DNA of 64,000 bases from Aldehydirespirator sp965261105 (GCA_965261105.1 CBDHCM010000006.1:496001-560000); one strand, 5' to 3'. Shown: positions 44,821 through 52,777, counted from the first letter of the stretch. Translations and numbers: made by a program. The notes: generated by a model not told the origin, from the letters alone.

Positions 44821-45225
44821 ATGACGATGACAGATCCGATCGCCGACATGCTGACCCGCATACGCAACGCCAATGTGGCTATGCACGACGAGGTCTCGAT
44901 GCCCTCGTCGAAGCGAAAGCTCGCGCTGGCTGAGGTGCTGCGCCGAGAGGGCTACATAGCGTCGTATGCCGAGACGGACAACTCGCCCCGGCCGGGCACG
45001 ACCCTGACGATCGAGATGAAGTACTCGACCGAGCGGGACCGCGTCATCCGCGGGCTGCGGCGCATCTCCAAGCCGGGGCTGCGCATCTACAGGAAGCGGG
45101 ACGAGATCCCGCGGGTCCAGGGGGGGCTCGGCGTGGCGGTGGTGTCCACCAACAGGGGCCTCATGAGCGACCGGGAGGCGAGGAAGAACCGCATGGGCGG
45201 AGAGATCCTCTGCTACGTGTGGTGA
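44821..45225 (+). CDS. rpsH: 30S ribosomal protein S8
   Basis: 134 residues: DPIADMLTRIRNANVAMHDE, and the C-terminal GGLGVAVVSTNRGLMSDREA with GGEILCYVW. Followed by a family A repeat that separates it from rplF, which are normally a few bases apart. Confidence 0.97.
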   Translation: MTMTDPIADMLTRIRNANVAMHDEVSMPSSKRKLALAEVLRREGYIASYAETDNSPRPGTTLTIEMKYSTERDRVIRGLRRISKPGLRIYRKRDEIPRVQGGLGVAVVSTNRGLMSDREARKNRMGGEILCYVW

Positions 45226-45370
45226 GAGGCCGAGCGGATAGGCAGCAGACCATGAGAATACTCGATAAGCACCGAGCGAGGCCGTGGCCCGAGCGGCCCG
45301 TGAGCGCAGCGAACAAGAGCGGGAAACAACATGCTTCATCGCGAGGCGTTCACCTATCCGCCGGGTACGT
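45226..45370 (+). repeat. Family A seam repeat, copy 6 (rpsH/rplF)
   Basis: AGAGGCCGAGCGGATAGG from the rpsH stop on, intact core near 45287, CATGCTTCATCGCGAGGCGT and right end TCACCTATCCGCCGGGTACG. The copy is inside the spc operon, so downstream genes must be read through it or it must contain or permit a promoter. Confidence 0.9.
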
Positions 45371-45382
45371 GAGGAGCAGGCC

Positions 45383-45922
45383 ATGAGTCGCGTGGGAAAC
45401 GCCCCCATCACCGTCCCCAGCGGGGTGGATGTGGCCCTTGAGGGCCGCACCGTCGTTGTGACGGGTTCCAAGGGAACGCTCCGCAGGGAGCTCCCCGTCC
45501 AGATCACGATGCGCTCCGCCGACGGCAGGCTGCACGTCGAGCGCCCCGACGACACCGCCAAGAGCAAGTCGCTGCACGGGCTCACCCGCACGCTGGTGCA
45601 GAATATGGTCACCGGCGTGAGCGAGGGGTTCACCAAGGAGCTCCGCATCCAGGGCGTGGGCTACCGGGTCAACGAGTCCACCCCCACCTCGCTGGAGCTG
45701 GCACTCGGCTTCAGCCACACCGTGAAGATCACGGCCCCCTCCGGCGTGGAGTTCGAGGTTCCGCAGCGGGCGCAGATCGTCGTGAAGGGCATCGACAAGC
45801 AGCTCGTCGGCCAAGTGGCGGCCGACATCAGGAAATGGCGCCCGCCCGAGCCCTACAAGGGCAAGGGCATCCGGTACGTCGACGAGCGCGTCAAGCGCAA
45901 GGCCGGGAAGGCGGCGAAGTAG
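45383..45922 (+). CDS. rplF: 50S ribosomal protein L6
   Basis: 179 residues from ATG 45383: MSRVGNAPITVPSGVDVALE, GVGYRVNESTPTSLELALGF, and the signature PEPYKGKGIRYVDERVKRKA. The frame upstream to 45284 is family A sequence. Confidence 0.97.
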   Translation: MSRVGNAPITVPSGVDVALEGRTVVVTGSKGTLRRELPVQITMRSADGRLHVERPDDTAKSKSLHGLTRTLVQNMVTGVSEGFTKELRIQGVGYRVNESTPTSLELALGFSHTVKITAPSGVEFEVPQRAQIVVKGIDKQLVGQVAADIRKWRPPEPYKGKGIRYVDERVKRKAGKAAK

Positions 45923-45924
45923 CC

Positions 45925-46290
45925 ATGGTTGATCAGGCCAGAAAGCGCCGGGAGGGCCGCATCCGCCGGCACCGGCGCGTCCGCAAGAAGGTGCGGGGCA
46001 CGGCCGGGCGGCCGCGGCTGTCGGTGTTCCGGTCGAGCCGGCACATGTCGGCCCAGCTCATCGACGACGATGCGGGGACGACCCTGGTGTCGGCCTCAAC
46101 GCTGGAGGCCGAGCTGCGCTCGGTTCCCGGCGGCAACGTGGCCGCGGCCCGCGCGGTGGGGACGCTCATCGGGCAGCGGGCCCTGGACGCCGGCATCACG
46201 GCCGCCGTGTTCGACCGCGGCGGCTACCGGTATCACGGCAGGGTGGCCGAGCTCGCCGAAACGGCGCGCTCGGCCGGATTGGAGTTCTGA
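45925..46290 (+). CDS. rplR: 50S ribosomal protein L18
   Basis: 121 residues: RRHRRVRKKVRGTAGRPRLS, VFRSSRHMSAQLIDDDAGTT and FDRGGYRYHGRVAELAETAR-SAGLEF. Binds 5S rRNA with L5. Its last codons are the first arm of a 41-bp tandem duplication. Confidence 0.97.
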   Translation: MVDQARKRREGRIRRHRRVRKKVRGTAGRPRLSVFRSSRHMSAQLIDDDAGTTLVSASTLEAELRSVPGGNVAAARAVGTLIGQRALDAGITAAVFDRGGYRYHGRVAELAETARSAGLEF

Positions 46291-46331
46291 TGGCCGAGCG
46301 AGTTGTCCCGCATCCGGGATTGGAGTTCTGA
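46290..46331 (+). CDS. 13-codon minicistron 1 between rplR and rpsE
   Basis: ATG 46290 shares its A with the rplR TGA (TGATG); it encodes MAERVVPHPGLEF and ends in TGA at 46329-46331, again overlapping the next ATG. It begins like S5 (MAEE) and ends like L18 (GLEF). Confidence 0.5.
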   Translation: MAERVVPHPGLEF

Positions 46332-46372
46332 TGGCCGAGCGAGTTGTCCCGCATCCGGGATTGGAGTTCTGA
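46331..46372 (+). CDS. 13-codon minicistron 2 between rplR and rpsE
   Basis: An identical second copy: ATG 46331, MAERVVPHPGLEF, TGA 46370-46372 overlapping the rpsE ATG at 46372. Ribosomes leaving rplR would restart three times in 83 nt to reach rpsE. Confidence 0.5.
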   Translation: MAERVVPHPGLEF

Positions 46373-46953
46373 TGGCCGAGGAGCGCTCGAGTGGCCCCCC
46401 GCTGCGGGAGTCGCGGGTTATCAACATCAACCGGGTGGCCAAGGTCGTCAAGGGCGGCCGCCGCTTCTCCTTCACCGCCCTGGTGGTGATCGGAGACGGG
46501 GCCGGCCGTGTGGGCCTCGGCTACGGCAAGGCCAAAGAGGTGCCGCTGGCCATCCAGAAGGGCACCGAGGAGGCCAGGCGCAACGTGTTCGAAGTGGCGA
46601 TGGCGGGCAGCACCATCATGCACCCGGTGATCGGCACGACCGGGGCCGGCCGCGTGCTGCTCAAGCCGGCTGCCCCCGGCACCGGCGTGATCGCGGGCGG
46701 CGCGGCCCGGGCCATCCTTGAGGAGGCGGGCATAGGCGACGTGCTGTGCAAGTCGCTCGGCTCGCCCAACCACATAAACGTCGCCCGGGCTACGATTAGC
46801 GGGCTGCAGGCGCTGCGCCGCCCCGACGAGGTCGCCCGCATGCGCGGCCTGGACCCAGAAGAGTTCCTTCCCAAGGGCCTGTGGGACGCCTACCAGACCA
46901 CGCGCATCGACCGGGCCGCGGCCGCCCAGCGGAACCACGAGTCGGAGGAGTGA
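46372..46953 (+). CDS. rpsE: 30S ribosomal protein S5
   Basis: 193 residues from ATG 46372: RVININRVAKVVKGGRRFSF, GYGKAKEVPLAIQKGTEEAR and LLKPAAPGTGVIAGGAARAI. Upstream in-frame codons back to 46303 belong to the duplications. Stop overlaps rpmD as TGATG. Confidence 0.97.
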   Translation: MAEERSSGPPLRESRVININRVAKVVKGGRRFSFTALVVIGDGAGRVGLGYGKAKEVPLAIQKGTEEARRNVFEVAMAGSTIMHPVIGTTGAGRVLLKPAAPGTGVIAGGAARAILEEAGIGDVLCKSLGSPNHINVARATISGLQALRRPDEVARMRGLDPEEFLPKGLWDAYQTTRIDRAAAAQRNHESEE

Positions 46954-47135
46954 TGGCTCTGCTGGTGACCCAGATCCGCTCCGCCATAGGCACCAAGCCC
47001 AAACAGCGCGGTACGCTGCGAGCCCTCGGCCTGGGGCGGATCGGAAGGAGCAACACCCTGCCCGATCGTCCCGAGATACGCGGCATGATCGAGAGGGTTC
47101 CCCACTTGGTCTCCGTCGAGGAGGTGGACGGATGA
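46953..47135 (+). CDS. rpmD: 50S ribosomal protein L30
   Basis: 60 residues from ATG 46953: LLVTQIRSAIGTKPKQRGTL, RALGLGRIGRSNTLPDRPEI. Translationally coupled to rpsE and to rplO (ATGA). Confidence 0.95.
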   Translation: MALLVTQIRSAIGTKPKQRGTLRALGLGRIGRSNTLPDRPEIRGMIERVPHLVSVEEVDG

Positions 47136-47626
47136 CGAAGCTGCACGACCTGAAGGCCCATCCCGGGTCGCACAAGCGAGCCAAGCGGATGGCCCGGGGC
47201 ATCGCCGGGCGCGGGGGCAAGACCGCGGGCCGCGGCATGAAGGGCCAGAAGGCCCGCAGCAAGGTGCCCGCCGGCTTCGAGGGCGGGCAGATGCCGCTGC
47301 TGCGACGCGTCCCCAAGTGGCGCGGCTTCACCAACCCCTTCCGTGTGGAGTACCAGCCGGTGAACCTCGACACCATCGAGGCCGCCGGACTCGACGAGGT
47401 CTCGCCCGAGATACTGCGGGAGCAGGGCCTGGTGGGCAAGAAGGCGCTGGTGAAGGTGCTGGGCCGCGGCGAACTCCACCGGGCGGTGCGGGTGCGGGCC
47501 CACGCAGTGTCCGAGAGCGCCGCGGCGGCCATCGCCGCGGCCGGAGGCAGCGTCGAGATCCTGGCCAAGCCATGGGGCGACCGCCGGCCACCCCACGGCA
47601 GCTACAACCAGCACACCAACCGCTGA
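47132..47626 (+). CDS. rplO: 50S ribosomal protein L15
   Basis: 164 residues: MTKLHDLKAHPGSHKRAKRM, GRGGKTAGRGMKGQKARSKV, and FEGGQMPLLRRVPKWRGFTN. Last gene before a family A copy that splits it from secY. Confidence 0.97.
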   Translation: MTKLHDLKAHPGSHKRAKRMARGIAGRGGKTAGRGMKGQKARSKVPAGFEGGQMPLLRRVPKWRGFTNPFRVEYQPVNLDTIEAAGLDEVSPEILREQGLVGKKALVKVLGRGELHRAVRVRAHAVSESAAAAIAAAGGSVEILAKPWGDRRPPHGSYNQHTNR

Positions 47627-47689
47627 CGGGGAGAGGGCTGTGAGGACCCGTGAGGCTGATCTGACCGCGAGCGAGCGCAAGTCGGTTGC

Positions 47690-47818
47690 AAGCGTCTCGC
47701 AGTGCGACGTTGTGTTTCCCGCTCTTGTTCGCTGCGCTCACGGGCCGCTCGGGCCCCGGCCTCGCTCCGCGCCGCGCGTGTTCCCCACTATGGTGCCGCC
47801 CATCCGCTCGGCCTCCGG
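47690..47818 (-). repeat. Family A seam repeat, copy 7 (rplO/secY)
   Basis: Inverted copy: CGTCTCGCAGTGCGACGTTG, core TTCGCTGCGCTCACGGGCCG, then CATCCGCTCGGCCTCCGG as outer end 15 bp before the secY start. The 60 bp after rplO hold nothing recognisable. Confidence 0.88.
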
Positions 47819-47833
47819 GAGAGGGAGCCGGCC

Positions 47834-49162
47834 GTGCTGAACCGCGTGCTCAACATGTTCCGCATCCCGGATCTGCGCAACAAGATCCTGTTCACCCTGT
47901 TCATCCTCGGCGTCTACCGCCTCGGGGCCTTCATCCCGGCGCCCTACGTGGACACCGACGCGGTCCAGCTGATGCGGGACCAGGCCAACACATCGGGCGG
48001 GATCCTCGGGTTCGTCCAGCTCTTCTCGGGCGGCGCGCTCACCCAGTTCGCCGTCTTTGCGCTCGGGATCATGCCCTACATCACGGCGTCGATCATCATG
48101 CAGATCCTGGGCGTGGTGATCCCCCGCATCGAGCAGTGGCAGCAGCAGGGTGCGGTGGGCCAGCGCAAGATCACCCAGTGGACCCGCTACCTCACCGTCG
48201 GCATAGCGCTGCTTCAGTCGACCAGCTTCGCTTTCCTGTTCCACAGCGGCGCTCTGGTCGGCGGGATCGACCTGCTGCCCGACTTCACGGTGTGGGTCGT
48301 GTTCGTGGTGGTGCTGACGCTCACCACCGGCACCGCCCTGCTCATGTGGATGGGGGAGTTGATCACCCAGCGCGGCATCGGCAACGGCATGTCGCTGCTG
48401 ATCTTCACGAGCGTCGTGTCGTCGCTGCCGGCCCAGCTCACCGCGGTCAGGGCCAACAACGGAAACAACGCCCTAGTCGGCTTCGTGATCGTGGCTGTGA
48501 TCCTGCTGGTGTGCATCGTCTTCGTGGAGCAGGGCCAGCGCCGCATCCCGGTGCAGTTCGCCAAGCGGGTCGTGGGCCGGCGCATGTACGGCGGCCAGAG
48601 CACCTACATCCCGCTGAAGGTCAACCAGTCGGGCGTCATCCCCATCATCTTTGCCAGCTCCGTGCTGTACCTGCCCACCCTGGTGGGAGCGGCCATGCCC
48701 GACGGCGGCATCGGAGGCAGCATCCAGTCGTTCGTCGATAATCACCTCACCTATCCGACGAGCCCCGTGTACCTGTTCTTCTTCGGCCTGATGATCGTCG
48801 GGTTCGCGTACTTCTACACGGCCATCACCTTCGACCCGGTGAAGCAGGCCGACACGATTCGCAAGCAGGGCGGGTTCATCCCCGGCATCCGCCCGGGTAT
48901 CCAGACCGAGCGCTACCTGGCCCGGATCCTGTCGCGCATCACCCTGCCCGGATCCCTGTTCATCGCGTCGGTCGCGTTGGTTCCCTCCATCCTCGTGGCG
49001 GTCACCATCGGCACCGACGTCAACGCCGGCGCAGGAGGTGGCGCGAGCGGTTTCGCCTTTGGCGGCATCTCGCTGCTCATCGCCGTCGGCGTGGCGCTGG
49101 AAACGATGAAGCAGATCGACAGCCAGCTCATGATGCGCAACTACGAGGGCTTCCTCAAGTAA
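47834..49162 (+). CDS. secY: Preprotein translocase subunit SecY
   Basis: 442 residues with ten predicted membrane segments. PDLRNKILFTLFILGVYRLG, the plug/lateral gate region GGALTQFAVFALGIMPYITA, GTALLMWMGELITQRGIGNG and the cytoplasmic loops AKRVVGRRMYGGQSTYIPLK and KQGGFIPGIRPGIQTERYLA are intact. GTG 47834 chosen because GAGAGGGAG lies upstream and upstream residues come from the repeat. Channel partner of SecE (12.2 kb). Confidence 0.97.
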   Translation: MLNRVLNMFRIPDLRNKILFTLFILGVYRLGAFIPAPYVDTDAVQLMRDQANTSGGILGFVQLFSGGALTQFAVFALGIMPYITASIIMQILGVVIPRIEQWQQQGAVGQRKITQWTRYLTVGIALLQSTSFAFLFHSGALVGGIDLLPDFTVWVVFVVVLTLTTGTALLMWMGELITQRGIGNGMSLLIFTSVVSSLPAQLTAVRANNGNNALVGFVIVAVILLVCIVFVEQGQRRIPVQFAKRVVGRRMYGGQSTYIPLKVNQSGVIPIIFASSVLYLPTLVGAAMPDGGIGGSIQSFVDNHLTYPTSPVYLFFFGLMIVGFAYFYTAITFDPVKQADTIRKQGGFIPGIRPGIQTERYLARILSRITLPGSLFIASVALVPSILVAVTIGTDVNAGAGGGASGFAFGGISLLIAVGVALETMKQIDSQLMMRNYEGFLK

Positions 49163-49735
49163 GTGGCACCCTTGCGGATGGTGATCCTGGGCCGGCAGGG
49201 CTCGGGCAAGGGAACGCAGTCGGGGCGCCTCACCGCGGCGTTCGGCTGCGTTCACCTCTCCACCGGCGACGTCCTTCGGGCCGCGGTGGCCGCCGGCACC
49301 GAGCTCGGTCGGCAGGCCAAGGCGGTCATGGACGCCGGCCGGCTGCTAGGCGACGACATCATGAACGGCATCGTGCGCGACCGCCTGTCGCATGACGACA
49401 TCGCCACCGACGGGGTGCTGCTCGACGGCTACCCGCGGACCAGCGACCAGGCCGACGCTCTGGAGGCCATTCTGGACGAGCTGGGCCATCGTCTCGACGT
49501 GGCGGTGAACATCGTCGTTCCCATAGACGTAGTGACGGCCCGGATGCTGGATCGGGGGCGCTCGGACGACACCTTGGAGGCGATCCAGCGCCGGCTCGAG
49601 CTGTACGAGGAGCAGACCGCGCCCCTGCTCGACTGGTTCGAGGCCCGCGGGCTGCTCGCGACCGTGGACGGGGTGGGCACCCCCGACGAGGTGTTCGAGC
49701 GGGTCGCGACGGCCGTCGAGCACCACCGTGGCTGA
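49163..49735 (+). CDS. adk: Adenylate kinase
   Basis: 190 residues, GTG start right after the secY stop. P-loop GRQGSGKGTQS, AMP-binding LSTGDVLRAAVAAGTELG and LLDGYPRTSDQADALE, and RLELYEEQTAPLLDWF after a short lid, i.e. the short-lid form common in Actinobacteria. Converts AMP + ATP to 2 ADP. The usual next gene, map (methionine aminopeptidase), is absent here. Confidence 0.96.
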   Translation: MAPLRMVILGRQGSGKGTQSGRLTAAFGCVHLSTGDVLRAAVAAGTELGRQAKAVMDAGRLLGDDIMNGIVRDRLSHDDIATDGVLLDGYPRTSDQADALEAILDELGHRLDVAVNIVVPIDVVTARMLDRGRSDDTLEAIQRRLELYEEQTAPLLDWFEARGLLATVDGVGTPDEVFERVATAVEHHRG

Positions 49736-49736
49736 A

Positions 49737-49862
49737 GTGGGCGTCCGCTCGGCCTCTGGTGTTTCCGCTCTTGTTCGCTGCGCTCACGGGCCGCTCGGGC
49801 CACGGCCTCGCTCGGCGTCTCGCGGATTCGTCCGACGCGGTCTATCCGCTCGGCCTCTGGGG
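49737..49862 (-). repeat. Family A seam repeat, copy 8 (adk/infA)
   Basis: Inverted copy with both terminal pieces: CGTCCGCTCGGCCTCTGG and, at the far side, CTATCCGCTCGGCCTCTGG; core TTCGCTGCGCTCACGGGCCG in the middle. The remaining ~95 bp up to infA include AGGAGG at 49947-49952 but no obvious promoter. Confidence 0.9.
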
Positions 49863-49946
49863 GGTTGGATGGGCGATCCGTCGCAGGTAGCGTTGCGCTT
49901 CGGCCTCGGGCCTGCGCTCACGCGCGCCGACCGGGGCTTATCCCAC

Positions 49947-49952
49947 AGGAGG
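49947..49952 (+). promoter_or_regulatory. Shine-Dalgarno AGGAGG deciding the infA CTG start
   Basis: A perfect AGGAGG seven bases upstream of CTG 49960, one of the strongest ribosome binding sites in the window. It supports initiation at the non-standard codon. Confidence 0.7.
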
Positions 49953-49959
49953 CCAGACA

Positions 49960-50184
49960 CTGCCGAAACCGAAAGAGGACGCGATCGTATTGGAGGGAAC
50001 CGTCACGGAGTCCCTTCCCAACGCGATGTTCCGCGTGGAGCTCGAGAACGGCCACTACGTGCTGGCCCACATCTCGGGCAAGATGCGGATGCACTACATC
50101 CGGATACTTCCCGGCGACCGCGTCCAGGTCGAGATAACGCCGTACGACCTCCAGCGGGGCCGAATCACCTATCGATACAAGTGA
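49960..50184 (+). CDS. infA: Translation initiation factor IF-1, apparently with a CTG start
   Basis: 74 residues if started at CTG 49960: (L/M)PKPKEDAIVLEGTVTESL then PNAMFRVELENGHYVLAHIS and MRMHYIRILPGDRVQVEITP, the whole IF-1 OB fold. The KEDAI...EGTV beginning is standard for IF-1, so the start must lie before TTG 49990, yet no ATG, GTG or TTG exists there in frame; AGGAGG ends 7 nt before the CTG, ideal spacing. TTG 49990 would remove 10 conserved residues. Confidence 0.85.
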   Translation: MPKPKEDAIVLEGTVTESLPNAMFRVELENGHYVLAHISGKMRMHYIRILPGDRVQVEITPYDLQRGRITYRYK

Positions 50185-50197
50185 GCATCAACCACCC

Positions 50198-50311
50198 ATG
50201 AAAGTCCGACCCAGCGTCAAGAAGATCTGCGACCGCTGCAAGGTCATCCGCCGGCGCAGGCGCGTGATGGTGATCTGCGACAACGCGCGCCACAAGCAGA
50301 GGCAGGGCTAG
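50198..50311 (+). CDS. rpmJ: 50S ribosomal protein L36
   Basis: 37 residues: MKVRPSVKKICDRCKVIRRR then RRVMVICDNARHKQRQG. The zinc ligands CxxC...C...H are present (CDRC, C at 27, H at 32). ATG 13 bp after infA. Too short for most gene callers but unmistakable. Confidence 0.96.
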   Translation: MKVRPSVKKICDRCKVIRRRRRVMVICDNARHKQRQG

Positions 50312-50355
50312 ATGGCCCGCGTCTGCTCAGCAGAGGGGCAGGGCTAGATGGCCCG
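50292..50355 (+). repeat. 36-bp duplicated rpmJ/rpsM junction
   Basis: GCAGAGGCAGGGCTAGATGG (50297 on) and GCAGAGGGGCAGGGCTAGAT (50331 on); the start codons are 36 bp apart. Each copy has the abutting TAG-ATG stop/start. Confidence 0.85.
50312..50347 (+). CDS. 11-codon minicistron between rpmJ and rpsM
   Basis: ATG 50312 follows the rpmJ TAG directly; it encodes MARVCSAEGQG and ends in TAG at 50345-50347, directly before the rpsM ATG. It begins like S13 (MARISG) and ends like L36 (QRQG). Confidence 0.5.
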   Translation: MARVCSAEGQG

Positions 50356-50725
50356 AATCTCCGGCGTAGACATCCCGCGCGAGAAGCGAGTGGAGATCTC
50401 CCTGACCTACATTTACGGCATCGGGCGCAGCACCGCCCAGCAGATCTGCCAGACGGCCGAGATCGATCCCAACACCCGCGTGCGCAACCTGAGCGACGAC
50501 GAGGTGGCGAGGCTGCGGGGCTACATCGACGCCAACCTGCGGGTGGAGGGCGACCTGAGACGCGAGGTGTCACAGGACATCAAACGCAAGATGGAGATCG
50601 GCTGCTATCAGGGCCTGCGCCACCGCCGCGGGCTTCCCGTGCGGGGCCAGCGGACCCATACCAACGCCCGGACCCGAAAGGGTCCGAAGCGGACTGTGGC
50701 CGGCAAGAAGAAGGTCATGAAGTAG
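50348..50725 (+). CDS. rpsM: 30S ribosomal protein S13
   Basis: 125 residues: MARISGVDIPREKRVEISLT, YIYGIGRSTAQQICQTAEID, and the basic C-terminus GLPVRGQRTHTNARTRKGPK. Start ATG 50348 after the minicistron. Confidence 0.97.
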   Translation: MARISGVDIPREKRVEISLTYIYGIGRSTAQQICQTAEIDPNTRVRNLSDDEVARLRGYIDANLRVEGDLRREVSQDIKRKMEIGCYQGLRHRRGLPVRGQRTHTNARTRKGPKRTVAGKKKVMK

Positions 50726-50738
50726 GCGATTGGCGACT

Positions 50739-51137
50739 ATGGCAAAACCATCCTCGGACCGGAGGCGCACCCGCAAGCGCGAGCGCAAGAACGTCACTCA
50801 CGGCGTGGCCCACATCAAGAGTTCGTTCAACAACACGGTCATCACCATCACCGACCTTGAGGGCAACGTGATCTCGTGGGCATCCGCGGGCAATGTCGGC
50901 TTCAAGGGATCGCGCAAGTCCACGCCCTTCGCCGCGCAGATGGCCGCCGAGCAGGCCGCCCGCAAGGCCATGGAGCACGGTCTGCGCAAGGTCGACGTCC
51001 AGGTCAAGGGGCCCGGTTCGGGCCGGGAGACCGCGATCCGCTCGCTGCAGAACATCGGCATCGACGTGACCGGCATCACCGATGTGACGCCCGTGCCCCA
51101 CAACGGCTGCCGCCAGCCCAAGCGCAGAAGGGTCTGA
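50739..51137 (+). CDS. rpsK: 30S ribosomal protein S11
   Basis: 132 residues from ATG 50739 (an in-frame TTG at 50730 is less likely). HGVAHIKSSFNNTVITITDL, GSRKSTPFAAQMAAEQAARK and PHNGCRQPKRRRV identify S11. Confidence 0.97.
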   Translation: MAKPSSDRRRTRKRERKNVTHGVAHIKSSFNNTVITITDLEGNVISWASAGNVGFKGSRKSTPFAAQMAAEQAARKAMEHGLRKVDVQVKGPGSGRETAIRSLQNIGIDVTGITDVTPVPHNGCRQPKRRRV

Positions 51138-51138
51138 C

Positions 51139-51756
51139 ATGTCGCGCTACACCGGACCCAAGGCGCGAGTGTCGCGCCGGCTCAACACCAACATCTGGGG
51201 CACTAAGGGCGAGGCGATCGCCCTTGACCGGCGCCCGTACCCGCCCGGAGAGCGGGGCCGCTCGCGGCGGCGAAGCACGGCCTCCGAGTTCCTGGTGCAG
51301 ATGCAGGAGAAGCAGAAGGCCCGCTTCACCTACGGGCTCACCGAACGCCAGTTCCGCAACCTCTTCACCGAGGCGAGCCGCCGCCAGGGAGTGACCGGCG
51401 AGAACATGCTGCGGTTCCTGGAGCTGCGCCTCGACAACTTCGTCTACCGCATGGGCTGGGGCGCGACCCGCCCCCAGGCCCGCCAATTGGTCAACCACGG
51501 CCACGTGAACGTGAACGGCTCACGAGTGACGATCGCCAGCTACCGCTTGCGCAAGGGTGACGTCGTCGGGCTGCGGGCCAAGATCCGCGACTCGGCCACA
51601 ATCCAGTGGAATGTGGACGTGCTCGATCGCAACCCGCCCGCCTGGATCGAGCGCGGCGAGGACGCCTTCACGGCCACGGTGCGCGAGCTGCCCATCCGCG
51701 AGCAGATCGACGTACCGATACGCGAGCAGCTCGTCGTCGAGCTGTACTCGAAGTAG
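51139..51756 (+). CDS. rpsD: 30S ribosomal protein S4
   Basis: 205 residues, short zinc-free form beginning MSRYTGPKARVSRRLNTNIW. The S4 domain is LRLDNFVYRMGWGATRPQAR with LVNHGHVNVNGSRV. One of the primary 16S rRNA binders. ATG 51139 is one base after the rpsK stop. Confidence 0.97.
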   Translation: MSRYTGPKARVSRRLNTNIWGTKGEAIALDRRPYPPGERGRSRRRSTASEFLVQMQEKQKARFTYGLTERQFRNLFTEASRRQGVTGENMLRFLELRLDNFVYRMGWGATRPQARQLVNHGHVNVNGSRVTIASYRLRKGDVVGLRAKIRDSATIQWNVDVLDRNPPAWIERGEDAFTATVRELPIREQIDVPIREQLVVELYSK

Positions 51757-51834
51757 TTGGAGTCCCTACCCACCGAGCAGTACCCGGAGCAGTCCGGGTC
51801 CTGAACGACGCAGGAGAGATTCGAGGAGTCCCCC

Positions 51835-52776
51835 ATGCTTGTAATGCAGCGCCCGACCGTCGAGGTCCTCGAGTCGGCCGACGTCAATCGGCAGCAATTC
51901 GCCATCGGCCCCCTTGAGCCCGGTTTCGGTCACACGATCGGCAACTCGCTGCGGCGCACGCTGCTCTCGTCGATCCCCGGAGCAGCCGTCACCCAGGTTC
52001 GCTTCGACAGCGTCCTCCACGAGTTCGCGACCATCAGTGGCGTTGCGCAGGACGTCACCGACATCATCCTGAACCTGAAGGACCTGGTGCTGGTCGTCCT
52101 CTGCGAGGAGCCGGTGACGCTGCGACTCGATGTCCGGGGCCCCGCCGAAGTCACCGCAGCCGACATCCAGCGCCATCCCGACGTTGAGATCCTCAACTCG
52201 GAGGCTCCCATCGCCACGCTCAACAAGGCCGGGCGACTGGCGGTGGACATCACCGTGGGCCGGGGCCGCGGCTACGTGTCCGCCGAGGAGAACAAGGAAC
52301 TGACGGCGGCCATCGGGGTGATACCGGTCGATTCGATCTACTCGCCGGTGCGGCGGGTCTCGTTCAACGTCGAAGCCACCCGTGTCGAGCAGTCGACGGA
52401 CTACGACCTGCTGGTGCTCGACGTCGAAACCGACGGGTCGACCTCGCCGGCCGAAGCGGTGGCCTCTGCGGGTGCCACGCTGCGGAGCCTCATCGGGCTC
52501 GTCGAGCAGCTCAGCGACGACCCCCGCGGCCTTGAACTCGGCGAGATAGCCGCCTTTCCCCAAGCGGACGCGGAGGGGGAGCAGACGGTGGACGACCTCG
52601 AGCTGACGGAGCGTCCTCGCAACTGCCTCAAGCGTGCGCAGATACACGCGCTCAGCGAGCTGCTGGACAAGACCCCCGACGACCTGCTGGCCATCACCAA
52701 CTTCGGCGAGAAGAGCCTCGACGAGGTCGTCGCCAAGCTCGACGAGCGGGGCCTGTCGCTGCGGGACGGGGGTTGA
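51835..52776 (+). CDS. rpoA: DNA-directed RNA polymerase alpha subunit
   Basis: 313 residues. N-terminal dimerisation domain with PLEPGFGHTIGNSLRRTLLS and the C-terminal domain (CLKRAQIHALSELLDKTPDD, FGEKSLDEVVAKLDERGLSL) joined by an acidic linker near residues 235-260. The 78-bp gap after rpsD contains GGAGAG-type Shine-Dalgarno sequence. Ends one base before rplQ. Confidence 0.97.
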   Translation: MLVMQRPTVEVLESADVNRQQFAIGPLEPGFGHTIGNSLRRTLLSSIPGAAVTQVRFDSVLHEFATISGVAQDVTDIILNLKDLVLVVLCEEPVTLRLDVRGPAEVTAADIQRHPDVEILNSEAPIATLNKAGRLAVDITVGRGRGYVSAEENKELTAAIGVIPVDSIYSPVRRVSFNVEATRVEQSTDYDLLVLDVETDGSTSPAEAVASAGATLRSLIGLVEQLSDDPRGLELGEIAAFPQADAEGEQTVDDLELTERPRNCLKRAQIHALSELLDKTPDDLLAITNFGEKSLDEVVAKLDERGLSLRDGG

Positions 52777-52777
52777 G

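Larger units (their letters stand above)
46278..46380 (+). repeat. 41-bp tandem duplication of the rplR/rpsE stop-start junction
   Basis: GGATTGGAGTTCTGATGGCC with GAGCGAGTTGTCCCGCATCC occurs twice and the first ~23 bp a third time (units from 46277, 46318 and 46359). Each copy carries the overlapping TGATG stop/start. Confidence 0.95.

Noticed and set aside
45284..45382. N-terminal extension of rplF
   Set aside because: Family A sequence; L6 homology begins exactly at ATG 45383.
49990..49992. TTG as infA start
   Set aside because: It would delete ten conserved IF-1 residues and AGGAGG would be 37 nt away.
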